64,000 nt of DNA from Methylocystis parvus OBBP (GTDB lineage Bacteria; Pseudomonadota; Alphaproteobacteria; Rhizobiales; Beijerinckiaceae), in contig NZ_CP092968.1 in the NCBI RefSeq assembly GCF_027571405.1, positions 3,866,001 to 3,930,000 of the forward strand, given 5' to 3'. Every line of letters begins with the position of its first letter. Position 1 is the first letter of the stretch. The translations under genes and the position numbers were made by a program. The notes under the pieces were generated by a model. It saw only the letters and a list, made by a program, of their open reading frames with translations, was not told the DNA's origin and did no database searches. This document shows, piece after piece, positions 1-8,644 of this stretch.

Positions 1-448
1 TCTGATAGACGTCGCCCGCGAAAATATAGTCGATGCAGGCGCGGAAGCGTTCGGCGTATTCCTTCTCCGTCCAGGCGGGCGTGAGCGGAATATTCGGCGC
101 GGGCCCCTCCGCCGTCGGCAGGGTCCAGGGCTTGGGGGACTTGAAGGCCCCGAAGAGCAGGAGCGGCGTGCGCGAGCGCGGCGTCGCCTGCGTCCAGAAT
201 TTTGGCTCCAGCGCGTAGCCAAGTTCGTAACTGGCGTAGCCGGCGAGATAGAGCCCGCGCGTCGTCGCCGCCTCCATGCGTGCGAACGCGTCCCTGACCT
301 CGCTCGGCTCGCGGGCGACGATAATCTCTTCCGGCTCGTCGAAGAGCAGCGCCCGGCCGCCCTCGCGCCCATCCTCGAACACGACATATGGCCGCGCCGG
401 CGCATCTGACCGCGTCGGGGCGAGAGGGCTAGCGTCGGCGTCGGGCAT
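1..448 (-). CDS. pabB: Aminodeoxychorismate synthase component I, N-terminal part (cut by window edge)
   Basis: The first 149 residues are present and the gene continues beyond base 1. PabB converts chorismate with ammonia to 4-amino-4-deoxychorismate in folate (p-aminobenzoate) synthesis. The visible part has a variable N-terminus, an LAGYASYELGYALEP segment and, at the window edge, the GDVYQ motif that opens the chorismate-binding domain of the PabB/TrpE family. Start is the ATG at 446-448; no other upstream start keeps the frame well. The short N-terminal region before the chorismate-binding core is typical of rhizobial PabB. A close relative (anthranilate or isochorismate synthase) is possible because the catalytic core is outside the window. 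Confidence 0.8.
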   Translation of the reverse strand, partial: MPDADASPLAPTRSDAPARPYVVFEDGREGGRALLFDEPEEIIVAREPSEVRDAFARMEAATTRGLYLAGYASYELGYALEPKFWTQATPRSRTPLLLFGAFKSPKPWTLPTAEGPAPNIPLTPAWTEKEYAERFRACIDYIFAGDVYQ

Positions 449-640
449 GTCTCGGGAGGCTCGTTTCACAGATTTGTTACATAAGACCAAGGCGCTCGGT
501 TGAATAGCGACCTTGCATGTTCGGCGCCCGCGCCTGTCGCGAGTCGTTCATATGGGCGGGGGGAGGCTTGGCCGTCAACAGCAGGAGAGAGCGGTCGAAC
601 GGCTTGGATTCTCCCTGCTAACCTTCGTTGGGCAAAGCAA

Positions 641-666
641 AAAGCCCGGCCTTACGGCCGGGCTTT
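641..666 (-). terminator. Rho-independent terminator of the porin gene
   Basis: A perfect 11-bp stem (641-651 with 656-666) closes a 4-base loop. Read on the minus strand it is followed by a run of five T, and it lies 36 bases beyond the porin stop codon. Confidence 0.85.
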
Positions 667-702
667 CTTCTTTGACGAACCGCAGGCTGGAAGCCGGTTC
701 GC

Positions 703-1623
703 TCAGTATTTCGCGACGACCGGAGCCGGAGCGCCCCAGTTGAAGTGATAGTTGACGCCCGCGCGGACGATGTTGCCATTGAAATGCGTCGTCGACTGAA
801 GGGCGGTCGCGGCGATCAGCGCCGCGGGGGCGGCGATCGTGGCGGTGCCGTTCGCGGTCACATTGCCCAGATCGTAGTAAAGATACTCGACCTTCGCCGA
901 CCAGTTCGGCCAGAACATCCACTCGACGCCGCCGCCGGCCGTCCAGCCCACGCGGGTGTCCGAGAACGCCGTCGCGCCGAAACCGGGGAAGGCGCCGAAG
1001 GTCGGCGCTTCAACGCCCACCCAAGCCGTGTTCATGCTGACGCCGCCATAGGCCAGACCGCCCGTGCCGTAAAGCAGCAAGGTCGGCGTGGCGAGCCAGC
1101 CAAGACGGCCGCGAACCGTACCGATATAGTCGAGGTTGCGACGGGAAACCGTCGCGCCCGAAACGACTTCGCCGGGGAAGCCGATGACCGGCGCGGCGGA
1201 GAAGCTGGGGGCCGAATTTGACGACGAACCGGCGATGCCCTGGATGTCGGCTTCGATGCCCACAACGAAGTTGTTGTAGAACTGGAAGTTGTAGCCGATC
1301 TGACCGCCGCCGATGAAGCCGCCATTGCTGCCGCCCGTCGAATAGGAGCTGCCGGCGATGGCGAAAGCGTTCGCCAGCGGCACAAAGCCTGCCGGGTTAA
1401 CCAGCGGGCTCGCAACCGCGAGCGGGCCGCCAACGGTCTGGATGGCGGTCGAGTTGGCCCAGCCGCCGCCGGCGTTCAGACCGACATAGAAGCCCGTCCA
1501 CAGCGGCGGCGGGGGCGGCGGCGGCGGAAGGATCGGCGGGCCTTTGCGCGAGGGAAGGTCCGCGGCGAGCGCGGAGCCGGCGGTCAGCGCCAAAGCGACG
1601 ACCGAAAGAGCGACTTTCTTCAT
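703..1623 (-). CDS. Outer membrane beta-barrel protein (Omp25/RopB-like porin family)
   Basis: A 306-residue exported protein. Residues 1-21 form a signal peptide (MKKVALSVVALALTAGSALA), followed by ADLPSRKGP, a run of eight prolines and the WTGFYVGLNAGGGW motif that opens the Omp25/Omp31-type eight-stranded barrel. The barrel ends in VKVEYLYYDLGN-type strands and a terminal aromatic (VVAKY). The family forms abundant outer-membrane proteins of alphaproteobacteria that stabilise the envelope. The reading frame extends upstream to 1764, but the ATG at 1623 is chosen because the signal peptide begins there and an AGGGG ribosome site precedes it. The poly-proline stretch between signal and barrel is unusual and could be a flexible periplasmic linker. 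A terminator lies just downstream. Confidence 0.88.
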   Translation of the reverse strand: MKKVALSVVALALTAGSALAADLPSRKGPPILPPPPPPPPLWTGFYVGLNAGGGWANSTAIQTVGGPLAVASPLVNPAGFVPLANAFAIAGSSYSTGGSNGGFIGGGQIGYNFQFYNNFVVGIEADIQGIAGSSSNSAPSFSAAPVIGFPGEVVSGATVSRRNLDYIGTVRGRLGWLATPTLLLYGTGGLAYGGVSMNTAWVGVEAPTFGAFPGFGATAFSDTRVGWTAGGGVEWMFWPNWSAKVEYLYYDLGNVTANGTATIAAPAALIAATALQSTTHFNGNIVRAGVNYHFNWGAPAPVVAKY

Positions 1624-1947
1624 TAGGGAGCCCCTGTTCGAGTAGAGCTGCGAAAAAGTGATCAACAAATCACCCTTGTCGAAAAGACCGCGCTGACGCC
1701 GCACAGTCAACGCAAAGTGGCGTATCAGAAGCTTTTTCGAGATCCGCTGTGACTCGACTGCCACAGTTGGTCGTTCCGCGCGCCGTCACGCTTTCCGACC
1801 TCTCTTGGCGATCGCGCGCGCCTTTCAGCGGCCGCTGGCGTCGCGCCTTGTTTGGAGGCGCCCCGCGCGATGCGTCGAGCTGATTCCCGGATCAATTTTC
1901 CTCCAACCCGCTTTGTTTCCCGCCGCGCCGCGCGCTAATAAGGTTGA
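1624..1947. other. Intergenic region between divergent porin and ymdB genes
   Basis: No convincing gene. It must contain the promoters of the leftward porin gene and the rightward YmdB gene. A TTGACT hexamer on the minus strand near 1710 could be a porin -35 element, but I cannot assign a firm -10. Confidence 0.5.
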
Positions 1948-2802
1948 ATGTCCGTTTCCACGCCCGGCTCTCAGCCCCTGCGCATTCTCTTCATCGGCGA
2001 CGTGCTCGGCCGCTCGGGCCGCGCGGCCGTGACCCGCTACGTCCCGCGCCTGCGTGAAAAATGGGCGCTCGATTTTGTGGTCTGCAACGGGGAGAATTCC
2101 GCCGGCGGCTTCGGCATCACCGAGGCGATCTGCGAGGAGATGGTGAATGCCGGCGTCGATTGCGTGACGCTCGGAAACCACGCCTTCGATCAGCGCGAGA
2201 CGCTGGTCTTCATCGAGCGCCAACCGCGCCTGCTCCGCCCGATCAATTATCCGCCGGGAACGCCGGGGCGCGGCGCCAATCTCTTCACGGCGGCGCGGGG
2301 CCAGCAGGTGCTCGTCGTCAATCCGATGGGCCGCGTCTTCATGGACGCGATCGACGATCCCTTCGCGGCGATGGAAAAGGAATTGGGAGCCTGTCCGCTG
2401 GGCGTCGCCTGCGACGCCGTCGTCGTCGACATGCATGCGGAAACCTCGAGCGAGAAGATGGCGATGGGCCATTTCGTCGACGGCCGCGCCTCGCTCGTCG
2501 TCGGCACCCACACACATGTGCCCACCGCCGACGCGCAGATCCTGCCCGGCGGCACCGCCTATCTCACGGACGCCGGCATGACCGGGGATTACGATTCCGT
2601 GATCGGCATGGACAAGGAGGAGCCGCTGCGCCGCTTCATCCGCAAGACGCCGGGCTCCCGCTACGAGCCGGCCAATGGCGAGGCGACGCTTTGCGGCGTG
2701 GCGGTGGAGGTCGGCGGCGACGGGCTCGCCGCAATGATCGCGCCGGTGCGGCTCGGCGGCCGCCTGCGGCAGGAATGGCCGCAGGAATGGGGCGCGCCCT
2801 GA
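1948..2802 (+). CDS. ymdB: YmdB-family metallophosphoesterase (2',3'-cyclic-nucleotide phosphodiesterase)
   Basis: A 284-residue protein, close to the usual family length. It carries the calcineurin-like metal motifs: GDVLGRSGR with Asp18, CNGEN with Asn50, GNHAFD, DMHAE and the C-terminal GTHTHVPTADAQIL. Characterised YmdB enzymes hydrolyse 2',3'-cAMP and related cyclic nucleotides and influence mRNA turnover and biofilm switching in Bacillus; the role in alphaproteobacteria is inferred. The ATG at 1948 gives a short nine-residue leader before the first beta strand. The gene stands alone, divergent from the porin. Confidence 0.9.
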   Translation: MSVSTPGSQPLRILFIGDVLGRSGRAAVTRYVPRLREKWALDFVVCNGENSAGGFGITEAICEEMVNAGVDCVTLGNHAFDQRETLVFIERQPRLLRPINYPPGTPGRGANLFTAARGQQVLVVNPMGRVFMDAIDDPFAAMEKELGACPLGVACDAVVVDMHAETSSEKMAMGHFVDGRASLVVGTHTHVPTADAQILPGGTAYLTDAGMTGDYDSVIGMDKEEPLRRFIRKTPGSRYEPANGEATLCGVAVEVGGDGLAAMIAPVRLGGRLRQEWPQEWGAP

Positions 2803-2920
2803 TCCGGCGTCGCCCTATCATATAGGAACTTGTTTTTATTGTATTAAACGCAAAGCGCAACCTTGCGGCTCCCGGCTCGGCCCCGCCGTCAACCGTACGG
2901 CCGTGCGGCGCCGGGTCGTG

Positions 2921-3184
2921 TTATTGTTGGTCTTCCGGAAGTAAACTCAACGTGTTGCGAAGCGGGTAAAGCGGTCGCGCGCCTGCATCTAAAGGCTCGT
3001 CACGCAAAAAACGCTCATGCTCTTCAAATAGAGCTAGCGTCTTGATGTAGGTCTCCAGCAGATCTTCTGATGTTGCTACATATTTACCGGCGCTCCGCAA
3101 TTGCTCAACGTGAGCGCGCTGACGCTCAACAACCTTGCGTGCGCGATTTACACGCAGAACAGCCGCATCAAGCCTTTCTGACAT
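2921..3184 (-). CDS. Small hypothetical helical protein
   Basis: An 87-residue protein with no family I recognise. The N-terminal half (residues 1-55) is rich in charged residues with heptad-like spacing and probably forms a helical hairpin. The start is supported by a strong GGAGG five bases upstream of the ATG. Base composition is lower in GC than the neighbours. It may be co-transcribed with the following small gene at 3254-3463, which also lies on the minus strand upstream of it. Confidence 0.55.
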   Translation of the reverse strand: MSERLDAAVLRVNRARKVVERQRAHVEQLRSAGKYVATSEDLLETYIKTLALFEEHERFLRDEPLDAGARPLYPLRNTLSLLPEDQQ

Positions 3185-3253
3185 ATGACCTCCACAAAAT
3201 GCGACCGTGGCCCTGGATTATCCAATCAACTCGGGAAGCGCTGTGGCCGTGTA

Positions 3254-3463
3254 TTAGTAACCTAAATCCCTGAGCTTGCACAGGAGAGTTTTGGATTTCT
3301 CAATGGACCGGCGGGATTGCACAATAATTTCATAGTTGTATTCGCACGCCGCCAACATTAACGCCTTGCTGATGAGCCAATTTTCATAGGAGGGCCGCGA
3401 GGCCTTACTTAATTCAGCTTTCTGCGCTGGCTGATTGTCGTCGTGGATAGGGAATGCGCACAT
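3254..3463 (-). CDS. Small hypothetical protein
   Basis: A 69-residue hydrophilic, mostly helical protein of unknown function that begins MCAFPIHDDNQPAQK. A GGAG element lies about nine bases before the ATG. Its GC content is lower than that of the surrounding genes, as for the next gene at 2921-3184, so the two may be a small acquired pair. Nothing in the sequence suggests an enzyme, membrane segment or DNA-binding motif. Confidence 0.45.
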   Translation of the reverse strand: MCAFPIHDDNQPAQKAELSKASRPSYENWLISKALMLAACEYNYEIIVQSRRSIEKSKTLLCKLRDLGY

Positions 3464-3827
3464 CGGGCGTCTCCAGCTCTGTAAGCGGGAGCGCGGCTTG
3501 TCTCTCAGCCGTCGAGGCTTACGGAAAGCGTCCTCTCGACGATGCGCTCAGTATAGATAAACGTAAAGCAAATTAGCAATGCTGGGCAAATACGTAGAAA
3601 CAGCCCAGTTTCGCAGTGAAGCAACATGGGCCGTGCGCAAGGCTGGAGGATGGCTGCGCCGTAACATTAACCGTCGACCCTTGTCCCGCGCCTTACGCCT
3701 CGCGCCGGCCCGGCGATCGGCGACAAAAAAGCCCCCGTTACAGGGGGCTTTTGTCAGTGGGGCAGGCTTTGGCTTTTAGGCTTCAGCCTGTGCTTCTTCC
3801 TGAATCCGGCGCCCGCCTTCCTTATCC
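3464..3827. other. Intergenic region
   Basis: No supported gene. It contains the promoter side of the small gene at 3254-3463 and, at 3727-3752, the terminator of the exported protein encoded at 3828-4316. Short overlapping open frames here lack ribosome sites and family resemblance. Confidence 0.5.
3727..3752 (-). terminator. Rho-independent terminator of the 3828-4316 gene
   Basis: A six-pair GC stem (3731-3736 with 3743-3748), extended by four A-T pairs, closes a six-base loop. On the minus strand it ends in six T. It lies 76 bases past the stop of the upstream minus-strand gene. Confidence 0.82.
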
Positions 3828-4316
3828 TCAGCGCAGGAGCACGTAGCCGCGGCGTTCCAGACAACGGTCGATGACCAGACGGTAATCCGAAGCCGCCATT
3901 TCGGCCGTGGCTGCGCCCTGGGCCCCCTGAGCGGCGCCAGAGGCGCCCGCTATATTGCCCGCGACATTCGCCGCGCTGCCGCCCGCCCAAAGGCCGTTGG
4001 CGGCCCCGAGGCCTGGAACCGGGACGTAGCGCGCAATATTACCTGCCGCGGCGATGGCCGATCCGGCCGCCGCCTGTTGGGCTCCCGCCTGGGCCTCAGC
4101 GGCGCCGGCGCGCGCGGCGCTTTCCTGCGGGGCCGCGCGACTCTGGCAGAAGGCGAGGTCCCTGGCGTATTTCTTTTCCTTGAAGCCCCTGGCGTCGCGA
4201 TCGATGAGCGGCTCGTAGATCGAGCCTTGCGCATCCTGCGCCCGGACGGGCGCGACGGCGGCCGTCGCGAGGGCGAACGCCAGGAGGTAATGGAACGCTT
4301 TTTCGGTGGAAACCAT
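3828..4316 (-). CDS. Exported Ala/Gly-rich glycine-zipper-like protein
   Basis: A 162-residue protein with a signal peptide (about residues 1-26, ending PVRAQ). A conserved-looking domain YEPLIDRDARGFKEKKYARDLAFCQSRAA follows, then an Ala/Gly-rich segment (about 70-140) of small-residue periodicity like glycine-zipper membrane-inserting helices. A C-terminal module RCLERRGYVLLR closes it. Two cysteines, in FCQSR and RCLE, could form a disulfide. Similar architecture is common in periplasmic or outer-membrane proteins of Hyphomicrobiales with no known activity. It is a single gene with its own terminator. Confidence 0.7.
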   Translation of the reverse strand: MVSTEKAFHYLLAFALATAAVAPVRAQDAQGSIYEPLIDRDARGFKEKKYARDLAFCQSRAAPQESAARAGAAEAQAGAQQAAAGSAIAAAGNIARYVPVPGLGAANGLWAGGSAANVAGNIAGASGAAQGAQGAATAEMAASDYRLVIDRCLERRGYVLLR

Positions 4317-4515
4317 GCTTTCAGCCCCATGATCAGCCCCCTCGCGGGAGCAAAACGGCAGATGTTGTAAAGGTTTTGTCAGCTTTCCGGAAGCCGGCGA
4401 TCCGCCGTCCGGGACAGCGGGGGCCTCATGCGAAGCGCGCAGGCGCCTACACAGGGCGGCGAAGGTCGATTAAATAGCGCAGACACGTCAGCTGCGGCGG
4501 GAGCGGAGCCAGCCA

Positions 4516-5412
4516 ATGAAATGGGAAGATCTACAAACGTCTGAAAACGTCGAGGACCGCCGCGGGGAAGAAGGCGGCGGCATGTTCGGCGGCGGCCCCC
4601 GCATGGGCGGCGGCGGCATCGGCCTCGGGACGATGGTCGTTCTCGGCATTATCGGCTATGCGCTCGGCATCAATCCGGCTCTGCTCATCGGCGGCGCCGA
4701 AATGCTCGGCAAGATGCGCGGCGGCGGACAGGTCGTGCGTCAGGACCGCCCCCAGGAGACCGCGCAGCCGACCGACCAGATGGGTCAGTTCGTCGCCAAG
4801 GTGCTGGGCTCCAATGAGGAGGTCTGGTCGGTCGTCCTGCCGGAGCAGCAGGGCATTCAGTTCAAGGCCCCGCGGCTCGTGCTCTTCGACGGCGTCACGG
4901 ATTCGCGCTGCGGCTCGGCGCAGTCGGCCATGGGCCCCTTCTACTGCCCGATCGATCAGAAGATCTATCTCGACACCTCCTTCTTCCGCGACATGAAGCA
5001 GCGCTTCGGCGGCGGCGGCGATTTCGCTTACGCCTATGTGATCTCCCACGAGATGGGCCATCACATCGAAAATCTGCTCGGCATTCTGCCCAAGGTGCAG
5101 CGCGCTCAGGCGCGCGCCGGCAGCCGCGCCGAGGCCAACGGACTTTCCGTTCGCGTCGAGCTGATGGCGGATTGCCTTGCGGGCGTCTGGGCGAATAACG
5201 GCAACGCCCGCAACCGCTTCCTGGAGGAGGGCGACATCGAGAAGGCGGTGGCGTCGGCTCAGGCGATCGGCGACGACCGTCTGCAGCGCGCGTCGCAGGG
5301 CCGCGTCGTTCCCGACAGCTTCACGCACGGCTCTTCCGCGCAGCGCACCGAATGGCTGCTGCGCGGCTTGAAGAGCGGCCGCATCGATGATTGCAATACT
5401 TTCAACCGTTAA
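4516..5412 (+). CDS. ypfJ: YpfJ-family neutral zinc metallopeptidase
   Basis: A 298-residue protein of the Zn_peptidase family (PF04228). The zinc motif HEMGHH is at residues 178-183 (His178, Glu179, His182). An N-terminal cytoplasmic Gly-rich segment (MFGGGPRMGGGG) precedes one hydrophobic segment at about 36-60, as in E. coli YpfJ. The conserved YLDTSFF and GDFAYAYVISHE segments flank the site. The family is presumed to be membrane-anchored, with no known substrate. The ribosome site is GGAG in the 15 bases before the ATG. A hairpin downstream at 5437-5483 probably ends the transcript. Confidence 0.9.
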   Translation: MKWEDLQTSENVEDRRGEEGGGMFGGGPRMGGGGIGLGTMVVLGIIGYALGINPALLIGGAEMLGKMRGGGQVVRQDRPQETAQPTDQMGQFVAKVLGSNEEVWSVVLPEQQGIQFKAPRLVLFDGVTDSRCGSAQSAMGPFYCPIDQKIYLDTSFFRDMKQRFGGGGDFAYAYVISHEMGHHIENLLGILPKVQRAQARAGSRAEANGLSVRVELMADCLAGVWANNGNARNRFLEEGDIEKAVASAQAIGDDRLQRASQGRVVPDSFTHGSSAQRTEWLLRGLKSGRIDDCNTFNR

Positions 5413-5436
5413 GAGGCGCCCCGTCCTTGCGGGCCA

Positions 5437-5485
5437 AGCGAAGCGATCCGGACGCCGCCTTTCGGCGCCAGGCCGCTTCGCTTTT
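5437..5485 (+). terminator. Candidate terminator of ypfJ
   Basis: A perfect 10-bp inverted repeat (5437-5446 with 5474-5483) with a long, partly self-complementary loop, ending in a short T run. It sits 25 bases after the ypfJ stop. Confidence 0.55.
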
Positions 5486-5534
5486 GCGCGCCTCGCAATG
5501 AGGTCCAAGGTTACGGTTCAGAAAGGGCTACGGT

Positions 5535-6059
5535 TCAGAAAGTCCGGCGCGCGCCGCTCTTCAAGTCAGCGGAGCGAAGCCGCTTCGCGAGCGTCTTCAA
5601 TTCCGCGCCCCCGGCGCCGCGCAAGGCGCTCTTGCGCGCGATGAGCCCTACCGGCTCCGCGAGCGAGGGGACGAATCGCGTGACGACGGAGGACGGCGCG
5701 GCGCGCAAGACGAGGGCGCGGCCGCTCTCGCCATAGGCGAAAGCGTCGTTGACTTCGTCGACGAAGCCGCGCTCGACGGCATATCCCGCGAGCAGCAACA
5801 GGGCGTCGTCCTGACGCGCGACGGCTAAAGCCTGCGCGAGCCCTTCCTTCTGATCGCTCGCCTCGATCAGCGCGCAGCCCGCCTCATCCGCGACGCGCTC
5901 CAGCCCGCGCCCCGGCGCGCCCACGAGCACCGCATCGGCGATGAGCCCCTGGACGCAGGCCTCGACGAGAGAGGCGAGGCTGCGCGCGACGGCGTCGCGA
6001 CGCAAAGGCCGGGCAGGCGCGTCATGGGCGAGAAGAATGGCGGTGAGCATCGGCGCCAT
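5535..6059 (-). CDS. Short family-2 glycosyltransferase-like protein
   Basis: About 174 residues. It opens MLTAILLAHDAPARPL, and the layout (beta strand, helix with DAVARSLASLVEACVQGLIADAVLVGAPG, then a LLLLAG segment) resembles the short GT2-like proteins found in many Hyphomicrobiales. Those have a Rossmann-like nucleotide-sugar fold but often lack intact DXD residues; no clear DXD motif is visible here. No function can be assigned. The start could be the ATG at 6059 or the one at 6050; neither has a strong ribosome site. It is divergent from nnrDE. The stop codon lies in the second copy of a 14-bp direct repeat (5512-5525 and 5529-5542). Confidence 0.6.
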   Translation of the reverse strand: MAPMLTAILLAHDAPARPLRRDAVARSLASLVEACVQGLIADAVLVGAPGRGLERVADEAGCALIEASDQKEGLAQALAVARQDDALLLLAGYAVERGFVDEVNDAFAYGESGRALVLRAAPSSVVTRFVPSLAEPVGLIARKSALRGAGGAELKTLAKRLRSADLKSGARRTF

Positions 6060-6171
6060 GCATAGCCGAAACAAGGGCGCGACGGAACGTGGCGCCAAAT
6101 AAACGTGCTCTCGCGCCAATCCGTGGGCACGCCAGTTGCGCCGGGCGCCGCCTTCAGCCACCATCGCGCCC

Positions 6172-7710
6172 ATGCCATTGAGTCCCTTCCCGCTCGAAAT
6201 CCTCACCACCGATCAGATGGCCCGCGCCGATCGCCTTACGATCGAAAGCGGCGTGCCGGGCATTGAATTGATGGAAAGCGCGGGGGTGGCTCTGGCGAGA
6301 GTGACGACGCGCATCCTTCAGCGCACGAGCGGCCGGCGCGTTCTGGCGCTTTGCGGCCCCGGCAACAATGGGGGCGACGGCTATGTCGCCGCGCGGCTCC
6401 TGAAGGCGCAGCGCTACAAGGTCAAGGTCGCCTCGCTCGTGCCGCCCGACCAGCTCCGAGGCGATGCGGCGCGGGCCGCGGCGGGATGGGCCGGCACGCT
6501 GCTTCCGGCCCAGGAATGCGATTTCGATGGCGTCGATCTCGTCATCGACGCGCTTTTCGGAACCGGCCTCGCGCGCGACCTCGATCTTCCGGCGCAGACT
6601 CTCGTCAACCGCCTCAATCAATGGCGCCGCGAAACCAAGCAGAGCGTGGTGAGCGTCGACATTCCGAGCGGCGTCGACGGCACGACGGGAGCTATTCGCG
6701 GCGCGGCGGTGGAGGCCGACGAGACGGTCACCTTCTTCCGCGTCAAGACCGGGCATCTCCTGCTGCCGGGCCGCACGCGCTGCGGCCAGCTCACCTGCGC
6801 CCATATCGGCATCCGCTCGACGACGCTCGAGTCGATGCAGGTGAAGACGTTCGTCAATGCGCCGGATCTGTGGCTCTCCGCCTTGCCGCGCCCCAAGGTC
6901 GACGGTCACAAATATACGCGCGGCCATGCGCTCGTCGTGTCGGGCGGAGCCTCCTTTACGGGCGCCGCGCGGCTTTCGGCGAGCGCGGCGCTGCGTGCGG
7001 GCGCAGGGCTCGTGACGCTGGCGAGCCCCAGCGACGCGCTGCTCGTCAACGCCAGCGCCCTGACCTCGGTGATGGTCCGCCCGGCCGACGGCGCCGGCGG
7101 CCTCGCGGCCGTCCTGGCGGATGAGCGCAAAAACGCCGTCGCCATCGGACCCGGGCTCGGCGTCAGCGAGGAAAGCTGCCGGCAGGTCGAGGTTTCCCTC
7201 ACCCCGCAAGCCTATCGCCGCGCCGCGGTGCTCGACGCCGACGCGCTGACGAGCTTCGAAAGCGATCCCTTCCGCCTGTGGCGCGCGACGCGCGCCGCCC
7301 CCGGTCCGGTCGTGATGACCCCCCATGCCGGCGAATTTGCGCGCCTCTTTTCGGAGTGCAACAGCGACCGCGCCTTGCGCTCCAAATTGGACAGGGCGCG
7401 CGACGCCGCGCGGGTCAGCGGCGCGATCGTTCTCTACAAGGGGCCGGATACGGTGGTCGCCGCGCCCGACGGCCGCGCCTCGATCCAGGCGACGGCCAGC
7501 CCGTGGCTCGCCACCGCCGGGTCGGGCGACGTCTTGACCGGGATCGTCGCGGGCCTGCTCGCGCAGAGAATGGACGGTTTCCTCGCCGCCTCCTGCGCGG
7601 TCTGGATGCACACGCGCGCGGCCGAGCTGTTCGGGCCGGGGCTGATCGCCGACGACATTATCGCGACGCTGCCGCGGGTCTGGCGCGAACTCTTCGGCGT
7701 GGCGTCGTGA
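6172..7710 (+). CDS. nnrD/nnrE: Bifunctional NAD(P)H-hydrate epimerase / ADP-dependent NAD(P)H-hydrate dehydratase
   Basis: A 512-residue fusion. The N-terminal YjeF_N epimerase domain (about residues 10-225) has the GPGNNGGDGYVAA motif, and DIPSGVDGTTG forms its metal site. The C-terminal ribokinase-like dehydratase domain (about 240-505) has KYTRGHALVVSGG, AIGPGLG, MTPHAGEF and ATAGSGDVLTG, the nucleotide-binding and catalytic segments. The protein repairs damaged NAD(P)HX: the epimerase interconverts R and S forms and the dehydratase uses ADP (or ATP in some enzymes) to restore NAD(P)H. The start is set at the ATG 6172, where homology begins, rather than the upstream in-frame codon. The stop shares a base with the start of the carbonic anhydrase gene. 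Confidence 0.95.
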   Translation: MPLSPFPLEILTTDQMARADRLTIESGVPGIELMESAGVALARVTTRILQRTSGRRVLALCGPGNNGGDGYVAARLLKAQRYKVKVASLVPPDQLRGDAARAAAGWAGTLLPAQECDFDGVDLVIDALFGTGLARDLDLPAQTLVNRLNQWRRETKQSVVSVDIPSGVDGTTGAIRGAAVEADETVTFFRVKTGHLLLPGRTRCGQLTCAHIGIRSTTLESMQVKTFVNAPDLWLSALPRPKVDGHKYTRGHALVVSGGASFTGAARLSASAALRAGAGLVTLASPSDALLVNASALTSVMVRPADGAGGLAAVLADERKNAVAIGPGLGVSEESCRQVEVSLTPQAYRRAAVLDADALTSFESDPFRLWRATRAAPGPVVMTPHAGEFARLFSECNSDRALRSKLDRARDAARVSGAIVLYKGPDTVVAAPDGRASIQATASPWLATAGSGDVLTGIVAGLLAQRMDGFLAASCAVWMHTRAAELFGPGLIADDIIATLPRVWRELFGVAS

Positions 7711-8594
7711 TGTTTCGAAAATTCATCCCAACGTTTGACGTCATAAAAGAGACGTTTGGCGTCACAAAAGAAAAACGCGGTGGCGCCATAGCTTCCGCTC
7801 TTCGCGCCTTGTTCGGCTCGCCAGAGCCCCATACACTAACGGATCAGCCTGTGACAGAGACAGAAGCGTCACAATCAGCTCCCAGAAAGGCTGATGCGCA
7901 TGCGGAGGAGATGGCGGATGCTCGCTCCGCAGCGCCAACGGATGGAAAGAACGAGCCTCTCATGCGGTCACATGAAAAGCTGCTGCTGGAAAACAAAGCA
8001 TGGGCGGAGGAGGTAAAACTCCGAGAGCCCGATTATTTCGAGCGGCTGGCGCGCGGCCAGCAGCCGGAATTCCTATGGATCGGATGCGCGGACAGCCGCG
8101 TGCCCGCGGACATCATCGTCAATGCGGAGCCGGGGCTGATCTTCGCGCATCGCAACATCGCCAATCAGGTGATCGCGACGGACTTCAACTGCCTCAGCGT
8201 CGTGCAATACGCCGTGCAGGCGCTGGAGGTTAAGCACGTCATCGTCTGCGGCCATTATAGCTGCGGCGGCATCAAGGCGGCGCTCTCCCGGCAGAACCCC
8301 GACTTCACGCTCCTCAACAAATGGCTCCTGCATGTGAAGGACGTTTATCGCCTGCACCGCGCCGAGCTCGACGCGATCGAGGATCCCGACGCGCGCGCCG
8401 ACCGGCTCGTCGAGCTGAATGTGATCGAGCAGGCGAACCATCTCGCGCAAACGTCCATCATCCAGGGAGCCTGGAAGCGCGAGAGGCGGCCCCTCGTGCA
8501 TGGCTGGGTCTATGCGCTCGACGACGGGCTGCTGAAGCAGCTCGTGACGCTCGGCCCCGATACGAAGATGGACTCCATCTACGAGACAGACTGA
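7710..8594 (+). CDS. Beta-class carbonic anhydrase with an N-terminal extension
   Basis: A 294-residue protein. The catalytic part (from about residue 85) closely resembles E. coli Can, with zinc ligands Cys126, His182 and Cys185 and the Asp128/Arg130 dyad in WIGCADSRVP and VIVCGHYSCGG. It interconverts CO2 and bicarbonate in the cytoplasm. Residues 1-84 are a polar, low-complexity extension absent from standard Can and encoded by less GC-rich DNA. Translation from ATG 7710 would be coupled to nnrDE (TGATG overlap), but an internal ATG at 7962 would give a normal-length enzyme, so the start is uncertain. The next gene is a SulP transporter, a pairing known for bicarbonate uptake. Confidence 0.92.
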   Translation: MFRKFIPTFDVIKETFGVTKEKRGGAIASALRALFGSPEPHTLTDQPVTETEASQSAPRKADAHAEEMADARSAAPTDGKNEPLMRSHEKLLLENKAWAEEVKLREPDYFERLARGQQPEFLWIGCADSRVPADIIVNAEPGLIFAHRNIANQVIATDFNCLSVVQYAVQALEVKHVIVCGHYSCGGIKAALSRQNPDFTLLNKWLLHVKDVYRLHRAELDAIEDPDARADRLVELNVIEQANHLAQTSIIQGAWKRERRPLVHGWVYALDDGLLKQLVTLGPDTKMDSIYETD

Positions 8595-8644
8595 CCGCTC
8601 TTCGGGCGGACCCTTTCCAAGCGACTGAACAGGAGACTTCAGCC

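Noticed and set aside
6154..7611. A 485-codon minus-strand frame over nnrDE
   Set aside because: High-GC shadow; the plus strand has both enzyme domains intact.
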